Shown here one piece after another: positions 11,516-23,858 of a stretch of DNA of 64,000 nt. The notes under the pieces were generated by a model that was given only the letters and a program-made list of their open reading frames with translations, did no database searches and was not told the DNA's origin. Position numbers and translations under genes: made by a program. How positions within the stretch are numbered: position 1 is the stretch's first letter; each line of letters starts with the position of its first letter. Source of the stretch: Plotosus lineatus (lineage: Eukaryota > Chordata > Actinopteri > Siluriformes > Plotosidae); contig CM045750.1 in assembly GCA_024760905.1 (NCBI GenBank), positions 12,799,419 through 12,863,418 of the forward strand, read 5' to 3'.

Positions 11516-11615
11516 CACTCTCATCCAGCAGGAAGTCATCACGGTAGCGGAACTTCTCAGGTCCACATGCAATGAAGATATCTTCATCACCGAAGAAGTC
11601 CTGAAGGCAAGTGAC
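11516..11615 (-). CDS. dclk2: DCLK2-like coding exon 3: end of second DCX domain
   Basis: A 100-bp exon encoding residues 236-268 ([21 protein letters not shown] then [12 protein letters not shown]). The acceptor is gtgttacag/GTCAC at 11615 and the donor GAGAGTG/gtaaag at 11516/11515, leaving phase 1. It completes the second DCX domain; the CGPEKF motif is a family hallmark. The single residue between FRY and DDF (R) corresponds to the one- or two-residue insert that varies between DCX, DCLK1 and DCLK2. The exon is separated from exon 2 by a 39.4-kb intron that contains most of the mobile elements in the window. Confidence 0.93.
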
Positions 11616-11967
11616 CTGTAACACGAGACAAGATGGTTATTTATTACACTTACGTAGAAAAGAACCCCGAACAGAACAATTTGATTACCAGAAAAATCTT
11701 CCTGAGGCCATATCTAAAAATAATCAAATTATTATTTGCACACATGAAGCTTTGTGAGGCAGGAGATGTGGGATTAAGGTCTGTTGGTAGTCCGACTGAA
11801 AATGTTCTCTGTCGCCAACATGGTGAGATACACTGTGTTTGATGTTGTTCTACACAAAAAAAAAAAACTCTCTGTGACGTTTCAGGATTCCACAGGGTTG
11901 CAGATCAGAAAACCATCTTGCAGTCGCTGCAGAACTTCAGAGCAACAGGCTGAGCTTAAAAAAGAAA

Positions 11968-12298
11968 ATCCTACACAAAGACCTCCACCTCCATCCACAC
12001 AAAAACTACTGACTACTAATGTTTCACAAGTGTAAATTACACTTTCAGGCTCTCTCAGGCTGAACTTAAAAAAGAAAATCATATGCTCTTCCTGGAGGTG
12101 TTCGTACACCTGAAAGTCTTGAACATTGAGCTGATCTGTTGTCAGGTTTTTGAGATGTTCTGCGCGGAAGTGTGCTTTATCTGTAGGGATTTCTTGGAAA
12201 ACTATGGAATATCCTACACAAAGACCTCCACCTCCATCCACACAAAAACTACTGACTACTAATGTTTCACAAGTGAAAATTACACTTTCAGGCTCTCT
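11968..12298. repeat. Duplicated 89-bp block near exon 3
   Basis: A block starting ATCCTACACAAAGACCTCCA occurs at 11968-12055 and again at 12210-12298 with few differences. A second shared piece (GCTGAGCTTAAAAAAGAAAA / GCTGAACTTAAAAAAGAAAA) lies at 11950 and 12059, so a roughly 240-bp segment was partly duplicated in the intron just upstream of exon 3. Confidence 0.85.
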
Positions 12299-12366
12299 TT
12301 CAGATTTTTTTTCTTTTACATATATCATAATAACAATCAAACAATATACAGATTAATATTCCAGTA

Positions 12367-13040
12367 CAGTGGTGGCCTGTGTGGGGCCAGTGGCATAGTG
12401 GTAGAGGGTGCTGGGCTCACGATCGAGAGGTTGTGTGTGCAAATCCCAGTTAGACCCCCTCTGCGTTAAGACCCCTGGGCAAGGTCTTAACCACAAGTGT
12501 GCCTCTGTTCACCCAGCAGTATAAATGGGTACCAGTAAAAATATACTGGGAAGGTAACCTGTGATGGACTAGCGTCCCATCCAGGAGGAGTTGAACTCCT
12601 GGTCGCGTCACGCTACAGAAACCGGGGATAACCACTGACCTGATGAGCCACTATGGCTCGGGTGTAAAAAGTCCAATGGACTTTACTTTACAGTGGTGGC
12701 CTGATGATAAAGGTGCTGGATCACTGATCCTAAAGTTGGGGGTTCAAGCCCCACTCTCCACAGGTTGTCAATGTCCACCCAGTGCAGCTAACTGGGTTAT
12801 CAAAGGCCGGCCATATCTCTGAGTGTCTATGCTGTGAGGTTCATGTAAAAAAAAACATTGCTGACTTTCGACAAGAGTAGCTGCACAGCAGTCAGTGTAT
12901 CTCTGCCCTGTGATGGCCTTGTGAGCCGTCAAGGGTGTACTCTGCCTTTGCCCGGAGTCGGCTGGGATTGACGCCAGCCTCCCCACATCCCTAATTAGGA
13001 TTAAGCAGTTACAGAAAATGAATGAATGAATGAATGAATG
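12367..13040 (+). mobile_element. SINE-A1 interrupted by a SINE-B
   Basis: The outer SINE-A1 carries the TSD TTCCAGTA (12359-12366, 13041-13048) and a (GAAT)n tail. Its head is split at 12379 by the SINE-B at 12380-12690. Confidence 0.88.
12380..12690 (+). mobile_element. SINE-B (V-SINE-like tRNA SINE) nested in SINE-A1
   Basis: tRNA-like head (CCAGTGGCATAGTGGTAGAG), then CCTGGGCAAGGTCTTAACCA and CACCCAGCAGTATAAATGGG, a core shared with V-SINE-type fish elements. Flanked by the perfect 13-bp TSD CAGTGGTGGCCTG (12367-12379, 12691-12703), which is SINE-A head sequence. A second copy is at 49388-49667. Confidence 0.82.
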
Positions 13041-13488
13041 TTCCAGTAAAGCAGACAAATGCAATATAGTACAGTCAACTCTCAGAACCAAACACACTGT
13101 ACAACAAATTCCACTCCAGAGCAACAGAATTCACCCCGACACTGCTCCTGTAGAAAAGCACTTCAGCTACGGGAACAGTGTGAGAATGAAGTAAACAGCA
13201 CAAAGCTGAACAGACGGAAAGACAAATTGGTTGTAATTTTAAATCAGCGTTCGCAACTTATGAAACTGTTAAAGCTTATAATTAACAGAACATCTGGTGT
13301 GAAGCTGAAGTGCAGGCTGTGACTGGGTTGAGCCACTTCAGAAGGTTGCCTGACTCCAAAAATAAATACTGTGGAATATGTGCACACAATCTTCTGAACA
13401 CCATGGTATGGAAATAACCTTTGTCATGTTTATCCCTCAGAACAAAACAACAGCACATAATTTTGTTTTTCCTCATGAGGTTTATTTA

Positions 13489-13994
13489 CAGGGATCCCTC
13501 GCTACTTCGCGATTCATGCGGCTTCATTGCATCGCAGTTTTTTTAAAAAAATATTAATTAAAAAATTGAAAAATAAGGAAACTAAGGAAGAATAGGGGAA
13601 AACGTTAAGGGAAATGCCACAAAAACAAAGCCAATTATGCAAAAAAAGAACAAACAAAAACAAAAAAAACGACAACCCAAAACCCCCCAACAAAACTACA
13701 GTATTTACATTTTTATGTGAGATGCGTATGTGTGTGTGTGTGCACGCGTGTGTATGTGTGTACAGTATTTATATTTTATTTACATCTTACGTATTATTTT
13801 TGAAAGTTTAATTGTTATTATAACCATATGTAGCGTTGAATATGTATTTATTGATATTATATACACATATACATGCACGTATACGTATACATAACGACGT
13901 CAGTCACTGAGGTCGATCCTACTCCACGGAATTCGGCGGTCATGGGGGGGGGGGATCTCAATCCCATTTAACAGCGGAAAATGAGGGGTCCCTG
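13489..13994. mobile_element. Tigger-like MITE, copy 2 (506 bp, both ends)
   Basis: Begins CAGGGATCCCTCGCTACTTC and ends AATGAGGGGTCCCTG, with TA on both sides. It has the same internal A-rich and GT-rich landmarks as the copies at 2493 and 19425. Confidence 0.85.
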
Positions 13995-14528
13995 TATTTG
14001 TTTTTTTTTTTAATAAAAATGCAATTTAATTTAAGTCTTGTGGTACATTTCTTAACAATACTGAGAAAGTAAAGTGTTTAGTACTTTCTGCATTTAATGA
14101 TACACTTTCTTCTTACAACATTTAAAAATGATTGAAGACAATGAGTGATGAAACATTTCAGGTATTATTTCTTCTTCTGCTGCTATCATGACCTTCGAAC
14201 TGTGTGGAGAATGTGGCTTTGCAGTGTCTTGTTGAAATACATATATGGGCACCCATACAAAAAAATGTTGCTCTATACTCTCAGTGTAGTTTTCTGCATT
14301 AACGTTGAAGTGTAGGTTTCCTAGACCGAGGGCACAACACCATACCATGACACATCGTAAGATTAACAGTATAAATAGTTCTTTTCATGTTTGATCCAGA
14401 ACATGTGGCATCGATTTTCGCTATCAAAGACCTGTACAGTATACTGATTTTTTTTACCACAATACATTTCCACTGTGTGATGGACCGAGACGCCCCCCCC
14501 CCAGGCCTGAGAAGCTGGTGTGAATGGG
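13995..14528. other. Intron sequence, no recognised feature
   Basis: AT-rich; nothing recognised apart from a short C-run near 14494. Confidence 0.4.
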
Positions 14529-14536
14529 CACAGTTT

Positions 14537-14860
14537 ATTCATTCTTTTTTTTTTAAGCTGCTTAATCCTAATTAGGGTCACGGGGAGGCTGGCGCCCATC
14601 TCAGCTGACTCTGAGTGAGGGCAGAGTATACCCTCAGACAGCTGGCTAGGCCATCGCAGGGGACAAAAACGCTGACGGCAACACAATGGCCTACTCTTTG
14701 CGAACAACAGCAATGGTTCTTTACATGCCTTTTTCAGACAGTGAGAGACATGGCAGCTTTTGATAACCCAGTTAACTGCACCGGGGGACAGAAGCGACAA
14801 CTCAGTGATATTGTTGCGTGAACCATAAACTTTAGGATAGGTAAGCCACCACTGCCCTGA
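14537..14860 (-). mobile_element. SINE-A1, degenerate, with TSD
   Basis: Antisense L2-like tail (GCTTAATCCTAATTAGGGTC), body, and head remnant ending CCACCACTGCCCTGA. TSD CACAGTTT at 14529-14536 and 14861-14868. Confidence 0.82.
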
Positions 14861-14868
14861 CACAGTTT

Positions 14869-15430
14869 CTGGAAAGATTGATTTTTACACAGTAAAGTTT
14901 TAACTAACATTTGTGGATATCAGGTCATATTGTAATGCGTGACAAATGTGTTCCAAACAAATCCTGACCCCGTGTGCTTCTATCAGCTGTGGATGACATG
15001 GTTCATGATGTAGTGCTGTTTGAGGAATTGGAGATGAGATTACAGGTGAGCCTTGATTCAGTTTAGCTTTGTGCTCCTTACTTACCAAAATTCCTTGAGA
15101 TTTCCGAAAAAAAAATTGATATTTTGCACCATAGAATTCCTTCCTATCTATATGAGAGATACAATTTATCAACATTTCAATAATTTTACTTAGCATTTGT
15201 TGAGAAACTGGAGATCCTGTGCCCATATTTGGTGCTAAAATAATAGAACTTTCCTGGATATTACTTTTGTACTAAATCCTGACTACAATGATCTTTTGAT
15301 ATTACCAATTTCAAATCACACAATTATTTTAAATCATTACTGGTCATAAACTGCCTGCAGGTTTTGTGGAAATGTGTTGCAGGCCTGAAAGCCAGAAATG
15401 GCCATACACTGGGTATAAAGAATTCATTAA
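14869..15430. other. Intron sequence, no recognised feature
   Basis: Nothing recognised on either strand. Confidence 0.4.
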
Positions 15431-15765
15431 TTTCTCCATTTTCTAACCCACTTTATCCTAATTAGAGTCGCAGGGATGCTGACGCACATCTCAGCTGACT
15501 CTGGGCGAGGGTGGGGTACACTCTGGACAGTTTACCAGGCCATCGCGTGGCCAACATTCACATAACCATTCACACTCACGCATACGGGTGATCTGAAACA
15601 GTCAATTAGCCTACTGTACATGTTCGTGGACTGTGGGAGGAAACTGGAGTACCTGGAGGAAACCTACACAAGCACAATGAGGACATGCAAACTCCGCACA
15701 GAAACACTCGAGTTGAGATTCAAACCGAAGCCCTCTTGCTCTGAAGTGGACATGGTGGTATGAAG
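15431..15765 (-). mobile_element. SINE-C copy, near full length
   Basis: Antisense: L2-like tail (TTATCCTAATTAGAGTCGCA), CACACTCACGCATACGGGTG, CTGTGGGAGGAAACTGGAGT, ATGCAAACTCCGCACAGAAA and a tRNA-like end. Confidence 0.78.
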
Positions 15766-16106
15766 AATTATGCCTAATATGTTCAGTTTGTTGCTTCGCA
15801 CCCTGAAATGAAGACATGTGCAAAAGTATTTTGTATTTCCCGTGCTTCTAAAGATTGAAAAAACCTTTGAATAATTTGTGTGTCCATCTCCTGACTTATG
15901 CCTGTTTATCAATGAGACCTTTTGACAGTGTCTTGCTACCCATAGTTGATTGTTCACTTTCAGTGACACCCTTAATTTGGAACTAATCACAAATTTAAAA
16001 TTAATCAGAATGATTATAGTTGATCAAAAGTGGAAGTCCTCTCAGTGATCATGTTTAGTGTTTATTTATTTGAACTCTTGATATTGTTTATTTATATTTA
16101 AGGTAT

Positions 16107-18646
16107 CTTCTTTTCCTTTTGGCATCTCCCTTCAGGGGTCGCCACAGCGAATCATCTGCCTCCATCTCACCCTATCCTTTGCATCTTCTTCTCTTATACC
16201 AGCTACCTTCATGCCCTGCTTCACTACATCCATGAATCATCTCTTTGGTCTTCCTCTAGGCCTTCTGCCTGGTAGTTCCAACCTCAGCATACCAATATAC
16301 TCACTATCCCTCCTCTGTACATGTCCAAACCATCTCAATCTAGCCTCTCTGACTTTGTCTCCAAAACGTCTTACATGTGCTGTCCCTCTGATGTGCTCAT
16401 TCCTGATCCTATCCATCCTTGTTACTCCCAAAGAGAACCTCAACATTTTCATCTCTGCTACCTCCAGCTCTGCCTCCTGTCTTTTCCTCAGTGCCACCGT
16501 TTCTAAACCATACAACATCGCTGGCCTTACCACCGTCTTGTACACTTTTCCTTTCATTCTTGCCGATACCCTCCAATCACACATCACTCCGGACACTTTT
16601 CTCCAACCATTCCCACCTGCCTGCACACGCTTCTTCACCTCTTTTCCACACTCTCCATTGCTCTGGATTGTTGACCCTAAGTACTTAGAATCCTCCACCT
16701 TCCTTATCTCTTCTACCTGTAACCTCACCGTTCCTCTTGGGTCCTTGTCATTCACACACATGTATTCTGTTTACACACATGTATTCCTGAAGGCTAACCT
16801 TCATTCCCCTCCTTTCCAGGGCAAACCTCCACCTCTCTAGATTTTCCTGCACTTGTTCTCTGTTCTCACTACAGATCACAATGTCATCTGCAAACATCAT
16901 AGTCCATGGAGATTCTTGTCTAACCTCGTCTGTCAGCCTGTCCATCACCATAGCAAACAAGAAGTGGCTCAGAGCTGACCCTTGATGCAGTCCCACCTCC
17001 ACCTTGAACTCTTCTGTCACACCGACAGCACACCTCACCACTGTCTTTCATCTCTTATACATGTCCTGCACCACTCTAACATACTTCTCTGCCACTCCAG
17101 ACTTCCTCATACAATACCACAGTTCCTCTCTCGGCACCCTGTCATATGCTTTCTCCAGATCCACAAAGGCACAATGCAGCTCCGTCTGACCTTCTCTGTA
17201 CTTCTCTATTAACATCCTCAAGGCAAACATTGCATCTGTGGTGCTCTTTCCTTGCATGAAACCAAACTGTTGTTCACAAATGCTGACCTCTGCCCTTAGT
17301 CTAGCTTTCACTATTCTTTCCCATAACTTCATTGTATGGTTCATCAACTTTATTCCTCTGTAGTTGCCATAACTCTGCACATCTCCCTTGTTCTTAAAAA
17401 TGGGCACCATCACACTTCTTATCCATTCCTCTGGCATCCTCTCACTCTCTAAGACCTTGTTGAATGTTCTTGTCAGGAAATCTACTGCTACCTCTCCTAG
17501 ACACTTCCATACCTCCACCGGTATGTCATCAGGGCTAACTGCCTTTCCATTCTTCATCCTCTTCAATGCCCTCCTCACTTCACCCTTACTAATCTTTGCT
17601 ACTTCCTGGTCCTCAACGGTCACCTCTTCTACTCTTTTTTCTCTCTCATTTTCCTTATTCATCAGCTCTTCAAAGTACTCTTTCCATCTTCCCAGCACAC
17701 TTCTGTCATCAGTCAATACATTTCCCTCTCTGTCCTTAATCACTCTAGACTTGCTGCACGTCCTTCGCATCTCTATTTCTCTGCTGTGCCAACCTGTATA
17801 AATCATTTTCTCCCTCTTTACTTTCCAGAAGAGCATACAAGTCATCATACGCCCTCTGTTTGGCCTTTGACACCACTACCTTCGTCTCCCTGTACTCCTG
17901 TTTACTCTCATCGGTCCTCTCAATGTCCCACTTCTTCTTAGCTAACCTCTTCCTTTGTACACACTCCTGCACTTCCTCATTCCACCACCAAGTCTCCTTA
18001 TCTACTCTCCTTCCAGATGACACACCAAGTACTCTCTTACCTGTCTCCCTGATCAGATTTGCTGTAGTTGTCCAGTCATCTGGAAGCACTTCCTTGCCAC
18101 CCAAAGCCTGTTTCAACTCCTCCTTGAAGACAACACGACACTGTTCCTTTCTCAGCTTCCACCACTTTGTCTTCTGCTCTGCCTTTGCCTTCTTCACCTT
18201 CCTCACCATCAGCATCATCCTGCACACCACCATCCTATGCTGTTTGGCAACACTCTCACCCGCTACTACTTTGCAGTCACTGACTTCCTTCAAATTACAT
18301 CGCCTGCACAAGATGTAGTCTACTTGTGTGCTCCTACCTCCGCTTTTATAAGTCACCCTATGCTCCTGTCTCTTTTGGAAGAAAGTATTTACCACAGCCA
18401 TTTACATCCTTTTTGCAAAATCTACCAACATCTGTCCTTCTATGTTCCTGTCCTGGATACCAAACCTGCCCATCACTTCCTCGTCCCCTCTGTTTTCCTG
18501 CACCAACATGTCCATTGAAGTCTACACTAATGACCACTCTTTCACCTTTGGGGGTACTCTGCATCACTTCATCTAACTCACTCCAGAATCTCTCCTTCTC
18601 GTCTTGCTCACATCCTGCCTGTGGGGCATAAGCACTAACAACATTT
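16107..18646 (-). mobile_element. RTE-clade LINE, 5'-truncated, with decayed EN and RT (2540 bp)
   Basis: Non-LTR retrotransposon on the minus strand. Near 18640-18360 the C-terminal part of an APE-type endonuclease is visible (VSAYAPQAGC, then VDFNGHVG). About 17840-17050 carries RT fingers and palm (KNKGDVQSYGNYRGIKLM; motif A AFVDLEKAYDRVPRE). About 17040-16750 carries GLHQGSALSHFLFA and the catalytic FADD (a YxDD variant). About 16760-16240 carries the C-terminal region ending GRRPRGRPKR. The frames are broken between segments, so the copy is dead. The 3' end has the GCTGTGGCGACCCCTGAAGG motif and a GAAGAA-type tail. TSD TTATATTTAAGGTAT / TTATATTTACGGTAT (16092-16106, 18647-18661), one mismatch. 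Confidence 0.92.
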
Positions 18647-18661
18647 TTATATTTACGGTAT

Positions 18662-19380
18662 ATATTTATTAATAATAGCAACGGAAATATATATGTTGGG
18701 ACGCCTGGAACTTGAACCCAGGACCTTGATGCTGTGAGACCTGAGTAAACACTGTATGTTATAAATTGACCAGGCAGAGGAGCCTTCAGTGCTCAGAAAT
18801 CTATAGCTTGCACATGAATTATGACTCTATGCATTGTGTACACGTCGCAGAGACAACGCCCGCACTGTTCTTGAGTAAAACAGGGCGATTTCAGACTGAA
18901 ATGTCAGTAGAATAATGTGTGTGGGTGTTATGTCAAATACATCTAGTTCATTGATATGTGATCAGGTTTTTATCTATGGTCGCCAACCCTTAAATTTCAT
19001 TCCTGAGGGTATACAGCTAACTTTAACTGTAGGTTATAAATTTACCTTTGAAGGAGTAACCTGTCTCACTGGATTAGCTTCTTAAAACATGAAGAAGTGT
19101 CTAAAGCAAACACAGCAACAATTCAAACATGACTATTAAATAAATAAATATAAACTTAGAAAAACTTGTGTTTTAGTTTCGCTGCCTTATGAACCTTGGG
19201 TAAATGTTTATTAATGACTGTAAATAGTGCAGTAAGAGGACAATGGTTCCGGAATGGCTCATTAGAATTGAACTTAAGGTACAATTTCCACAGAAAACTT
19301 AATGATCAGAGAAACATTATGTGGTGGAAACAACTTGCCCTACAGCATGAAGCCAAAGTGAAAGAAAGTGGGTGAATTAG
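18662..19380. other. Intron sequence, no recognised feature
   Basis: A tRNA-like or SINE-like patch (GGAACTTGAACCCAGGACC near 18707) is possible; nothing firm. Confidence 0.35.
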
Positions 19381-19390
19381 AGATAGAGAG

Positions 19391-19427
<37 letters not shown>
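19381..19427. repeat. (GA)n microsatellite
   Basis: AG run adjoining the left end of a MITE. Confidence 0.9.
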
Positions 19428-19429
<2 letters not shown>

Positions 19430-19519
19430 TCCCTCACTTTCCATGGTTAATTGGGACTGAGATACCCCCGCGATTGCCGAATTCCACGAAGTAGGGTCAA
19501 CCCTCCCTGATTGACGTAT

Positions 19520-19992
19520 CTTCTTCTTTTCCTTTCGGCTGTTCCCTTCAGGGGTTGCCACAGCGAATCATCTGCCTCCACCTCACCCTATCCTCTGCAT
19601 CTTCTTCTCTTACACCAACTGCCTTCATGTCTTCCTTCACCAAGTCCATGAATCGTCTCTTTGGTCTTCCTCTAGGCCAGTGTTTCCCAACCTTTTTGAG
19701 CCAAGGCACACCGTTTACATTAGAAAAATCATGAGGCACACCACGGAACAAAAATGATACTGCCCTCTAGCAGAACAGCACTGTTACTACACACTAAGTG
19801 ATATTGGTTAATCTTCCGCGGCACACCTGAGGATTTCTCACGGCACACTAATGTGCCGCGGAACAGGGGTTGGGAAACACTGCTCTAGGCCTTCTGCCTG
19901 GTCGCTCCAACCTCAGCATCCTACTACCAATATACTCACTATTCCTCCTCTGTACATGTCCAAACCATCTCAATCTATGTTCACACCATCTA
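19520..19992 (-). mobile_element. RTE 3' fragment nested in the Tigger MITE
   Basis: Same 3' end as the RTE at 16107-18646 (CTTCTTTTCCTTTCGGCTGT antisense). TSD CCCTGATTGACGTAT / CCCTGACTGACGTAT at 19505-19519 and 19993-20007. Interrupted by a hAT MITE at 19678-19882. Confidence 0.88.
19678..19882. mobile_element. hAT MITE (205 bp) nested in the RTE fragment
   Basis: Perfect 15-bp TIRs CAGTGTTTCCCAACC, with perfect 8-bp TSD CTCTAGGC at 19670-19677 and 19883-19890, which is RTE sequence. Confidence 0.96.
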
Positions 19993-20645
19993 CCCTGACT
20001 GACGTATACATACATGTATATGTTTATATAATATCAATAAATTCATATTCAATGCTATAAATGCTTATAATAACAATTAAACATTCAAAAATAATGCATA
20101 AGATGTAAATAAAATATAAATACACATACAGACACCCGCACACACTCAACTGCACACCTCACATAAAAATGTAAATAGTTTTGATGGGGGGGGGGGGGTT
20201 GGGTTGTTTTGTGTTTGTTTGGGTTTCTTGTATAATTTGTCTTGTTTTGTGGCATTTTCCTTAACCTTTCCCCCTATTCTTCCGTAATCTCCTTATTTTT
20301 TAATTTGATGAATATTTAAAAAAAAAAAAGAAACGCGATGCACTGAAGCTGCATGAATTGAAGCGCGAAGTAGTGAGGGTTCCCTGTATAGAGGGGAGAG
20401 CGATAGAAAGGCTAGTTCAGATAGTTCAGCCATATAATTATTATTTCTATTGCCATATCTAAATTATCCTACCACACTGTAATACATATTTCATGCAAAT
20501 TAACTTTACTTTTTGTAATGTGTTTTCATTTTTGATGCAAAGAAAAAATGCAAAGAAATAAAAGGTAACATGCATATTACAAGATGTAACAGACAAGGGT
20601 TGTCTAAATAAATGTAATATTGTTCTACCATTGTGTTTATGGCTG

Positions 20646-20880
20646 CTCAGTTCATCTTCTGTAACCACTTAATTCTAATTAGGGTCACGGGGAGGCTGAT
20701 GCCCATCCCAGCCGACTCCGGGCAAGGGCAGAGTACACCCTGGACCGCTCGCCAGACCATTGCAGGGCAGAAACATGCTGACAGCTTTGTAGCTACTCTT
20801 GTCGAAAGTGAACCTCACTCGAACCCCTAACCTTTGAATCAGCGATCCTGAACCCTATACCACTAGGCCACCACTGTCCG
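20646..20880 (-). mobile_element. SINE-A1 with internal deletion
   Basis: Antisense tail (TTCTGTAACCACTTAATTCT), part of the body, then directly the head (CCTATACCACTAGGCCACCA). Most of the central GGCCGGCCATG block is missing. Confidence 0.82.
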
Positions 20881-20884
20881 TTTT

Positions 20885-21090
20885 TGGCTGTTTTTTTGTA
20901 AAAAAATATATCACATTCCATACCTAATTACATAAGAGGATGGACAAATATATTAGAGAGTGAAATAAATATGATGAACTCTAAAACAATCATTTATATA
21001 GAAATATTCCTATATAAAGTTAATGGGGTCACAAATGACCCCACTCGGTCGTATTAGTCGCTGAAATAGCTTGGTCGCTTAAGGGTTAAA
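20885..21090. other. Intron sequence, no recognised feature
   Basis: AT-rich, unrecognised. Confidence 0.35.
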
Positions 21091-21850
21091 AATCCATTCA
21101 TTCATTTTCTGAGCAACTTAATCCTAATTAGGGTCATAGGGAGTCCGGTACTCATCTCAACCGACTCTGGGCGATGGTGGGGTACACCCTGGACAGCTCG
21201 ACAATTTAAAAGTAAATAAAGATCTTGCTTTAGTTTTCTTTCTGTATTTCTGTAGTTTATCTTAATTTTTTTTTTTTCATTATTGTGCAAACACACCTTT
21301 TCAGAGCCTGCAGTGCTAATTCTAAAAACATTGACATTCGTGCTTCAGTACATACACAGATTAAATCAATTAACCTGTTAACCTCACCTGAACAAATATA
21401 AACTATATTACATATATTAATATACAAACTATTACATTTTAATATTACATATAATTTAAATATAAATATAATTCTGGCCTGGTGGTAGAGGTGCTGGATC
21501 ACTGATCCTAAGGTTGAGGGTTCAAGCCCCACTCTCACCGGGTTGTCACTGTCGTCGTCCCACCCCCCCCAAGTGCAGCTAACTGGGTTATCAAAGGCCA
21601 ACTATGTCTCACAGACCAGACCTACTCGATCTCAGGATACACCCATAAAAAAGTTGTCCATGTATGCTGGAGCTAACACAGCCAAACAAGCAATCACATC
21701 TACTGCAACTTAGCAATTGCCTAATTTCCATTTCCCTGGACTTGGGAGGAGACAAGAATTCATGTATCACACAGGCAAGGAGAGAACATTCACACTCCAG
21801 ACCTCAGTGTTTCAAACCCAAGCCTTCTTGCTGTGAGGCATCACCGTACT
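21091..21850. mobile_element. Cluster of SINE fragments
   Basis: Antisense L2-like SINE tail at 21091-21205; a plus-strand SINE-A head and part of the body at about 21478-21618 (CTGGTGGTAGAGGTGCTGGA); antisense SINE-C at about 21640-21850 (TTGGGAGGAGACAAGAATTC). AT-rich sequence lies between. Confidence 0.6.
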
Positions 21851-22207
21851 AATATAATATGCTATACATATAAGAATGTTCCTTTGTTTTTAATTAATAA
21901 ATTTTATGACAGGGGGACACTGTCTATAAATGGGCAACTGACTCTAAACATATATATACCAAAAATATATCTTTTTCAATATGACTCTCTGGTGAAAAGT
22001 ATATTCTTGGAAATTACGTGCGGTGGACGTCATACTAAAGATATTGAAGATGCAATAACTGCGCCATCTAGTGTACAAAACCTACCATACACTGTGGTCT
22101 GTTCGTTTGGATATCATCTCTTTACATACTGAAAAGATAATGGGTCTGATAATGATTATTAAAAATAAATTGCAAGAGAAATTTTGCATTAACCTACTGA
22201 ACTTCTG

Positions 22208-22577
22208 AACTTCTGACCTTGCCCAGAGTCGGTTGAGATAGGTGCCAGCCTCCCTGCAACCCTAATTAAAATTGAGTGGTTCAGAAAATGAATGAATGAA
22301 TAATAATAATAATAATACGTGACCATTCTCCCCCAGTGCAGCTAACTGGGTTATCAAAGGCCGGCCATGTCTCTCACTGTCTATGGTGTGAGGTTCATGT
22401 AAAAGAACCATTGCTGACTTTCGACAAGCGTAGCTGCAACGCTCTCAGCGTGTTTCCGCCTTGCGATGGCCTGGCAAGCTGTCCAGAGTGCCCTCGCCCG
22501 GAGTTGGCTGGGATGGGCGTCAGCCTCCCTGTGACCCTAATTAGGATTAAGCAGTTACAGAAAATTAACTGAACTGA
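22208..22577 (+). mobile_element. Two 5'-truncated SINE-A1 pieces
   Basis: A tail-only piece at 22208-22297 (TTCAGAAAATGAATGAATGA) is followed by a 5'-truncated copy at 22331-22577 starting at the C-run before GTGCAGCTAACTGGG. ACCATTCTC flanks the second piece, a probable TSD. Confidence 0.75.
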
Positions 22578-22579
22578 AC

Positions 22580-23858
22580 CATTCTCATTAATAAAAATTA
22601 GTCTATATGACATGTCAAGGATAGACACCGTCATCCCCTGAATCACTTCCACCTACTGCTGAGTAGCGTAACAGTCTGAAGAAACTTGGGACAGATTTTA
22701 CTGGCCGGGTATAGCTTGTAGGGCCATTTCTCATGTTCACTAGTGACCACAGGTACATCCTGGTACTGGTGAAGTACATCACCAGCCAAATACCAAGTCT
22801 GAGTAGCACTTTCAGAGCCATTTTGTCAGTAATGAAATCTGCCAACAGTCACTGGGTTCCCCACATCAGATCCCAAATGTTGGCTGTGAACTGTTAGCTA
22901 GTTTGCTGCTGCTTGTTTGGCTTGTCTGCTTACATTTTGTGGGGTCCATGATTAGTTAGACTCATTTCCACAAGCTTTAACCAGTGTGGACATCGAAACC
23001 TTAGAAACAGAATGTTTTTATTGTCTCACTGTTTAATTATTGTCTCAGGTAAACAGAGATGTGGCACCCCCAAACAGTTGTGAAGATTTGGATGATCTCA
23101 CCATATAAAAGAGTTATCAGATACCTCCAGCTATGACATTGTGATGCATGACCACTGGCAGATGGCCCCCCGTGGGTAAGAGTTCCTGAAGTTTACTCTG
23201 TACAGACGGTCTATTAGAAATGGTACCATTAAAACTGACAGTACTGTACTTCCTTCCACTCAAATCGACAAGAAGGGCAGAAGGATTGAGGTCCTGGATA
23301 ATGAGCTGGCCTTCATGTGCTGACGGCTGGACGATTCTGCAGTAGCATCATGGATAAACCCTAGGTTCCAGCCTAAGAACATCTCATTCAGATTATATAC
23401 CGAGCAATTACATATATAGCATTAAGAGATTGCGAGATTTATACAATTATAATACACAGTACTTTAGTATTCTGTTTAAGAGATGGAGAAGAATTGTCTA
23501 CTGTGGTAAACATGTAGAATAGAATCTGGAGAGGAGAGATGAGTTCCTGTGAAGAGTACTCAGATGTGATTCTTTTAAAATTGGCCTCATGAAAAGTCGC
23601 ATATTTCACATCCACTTGGAAACATGTTGTTGAAATGGAGACTTCACCCTTTAACACACAGCAGGACCATATGGTCCTCTTTCAAAAATGCGAATAACGA
23701 CTAGACGCATTGTACTCAGTGGCGATGCCATTCAGAACGTGTTATGTACTTGTTGTGGTGTCAATTGATGCAACACAGCTTGGTCCCACGTGCCTCAGTC
23801 AGCTGTGAGATGACCTTGAGTGTGCAGGATTGTGTTGTTCACAAATTTGAGTGTTATT
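22580..23858. other. Intron sequence, no recognised feature
   Basis: About 1.3 kb without recognised repeats or convincing ORFs. Short open stretches (22615-22845 and 23439-23657, minus) show no family I recognise. Confidence 0.35.

Larger units (their letters stand above)
19425..20386. mobile_element. Tigger-like MITE, copy 3, carrying nested insertions
   Basis: Starts GGGATCCCTCACTTTCCATG and ends GTAGTGAGGGTTCCCTG followed by TA. It is inverted relative to the copies at 2493 and 13489 and is split at 19519 by an RTE fragment that itself contains a hAT MITE. Confidence 0.85.

Noticed and set aside
16211..18518. Long plus-strand ORFs (209, 152, 137 residues and others)
   Set aside because: They are antisense to the RTE reverse-transcriptase frames at 16107-18646, which carry the recognisable motifs.
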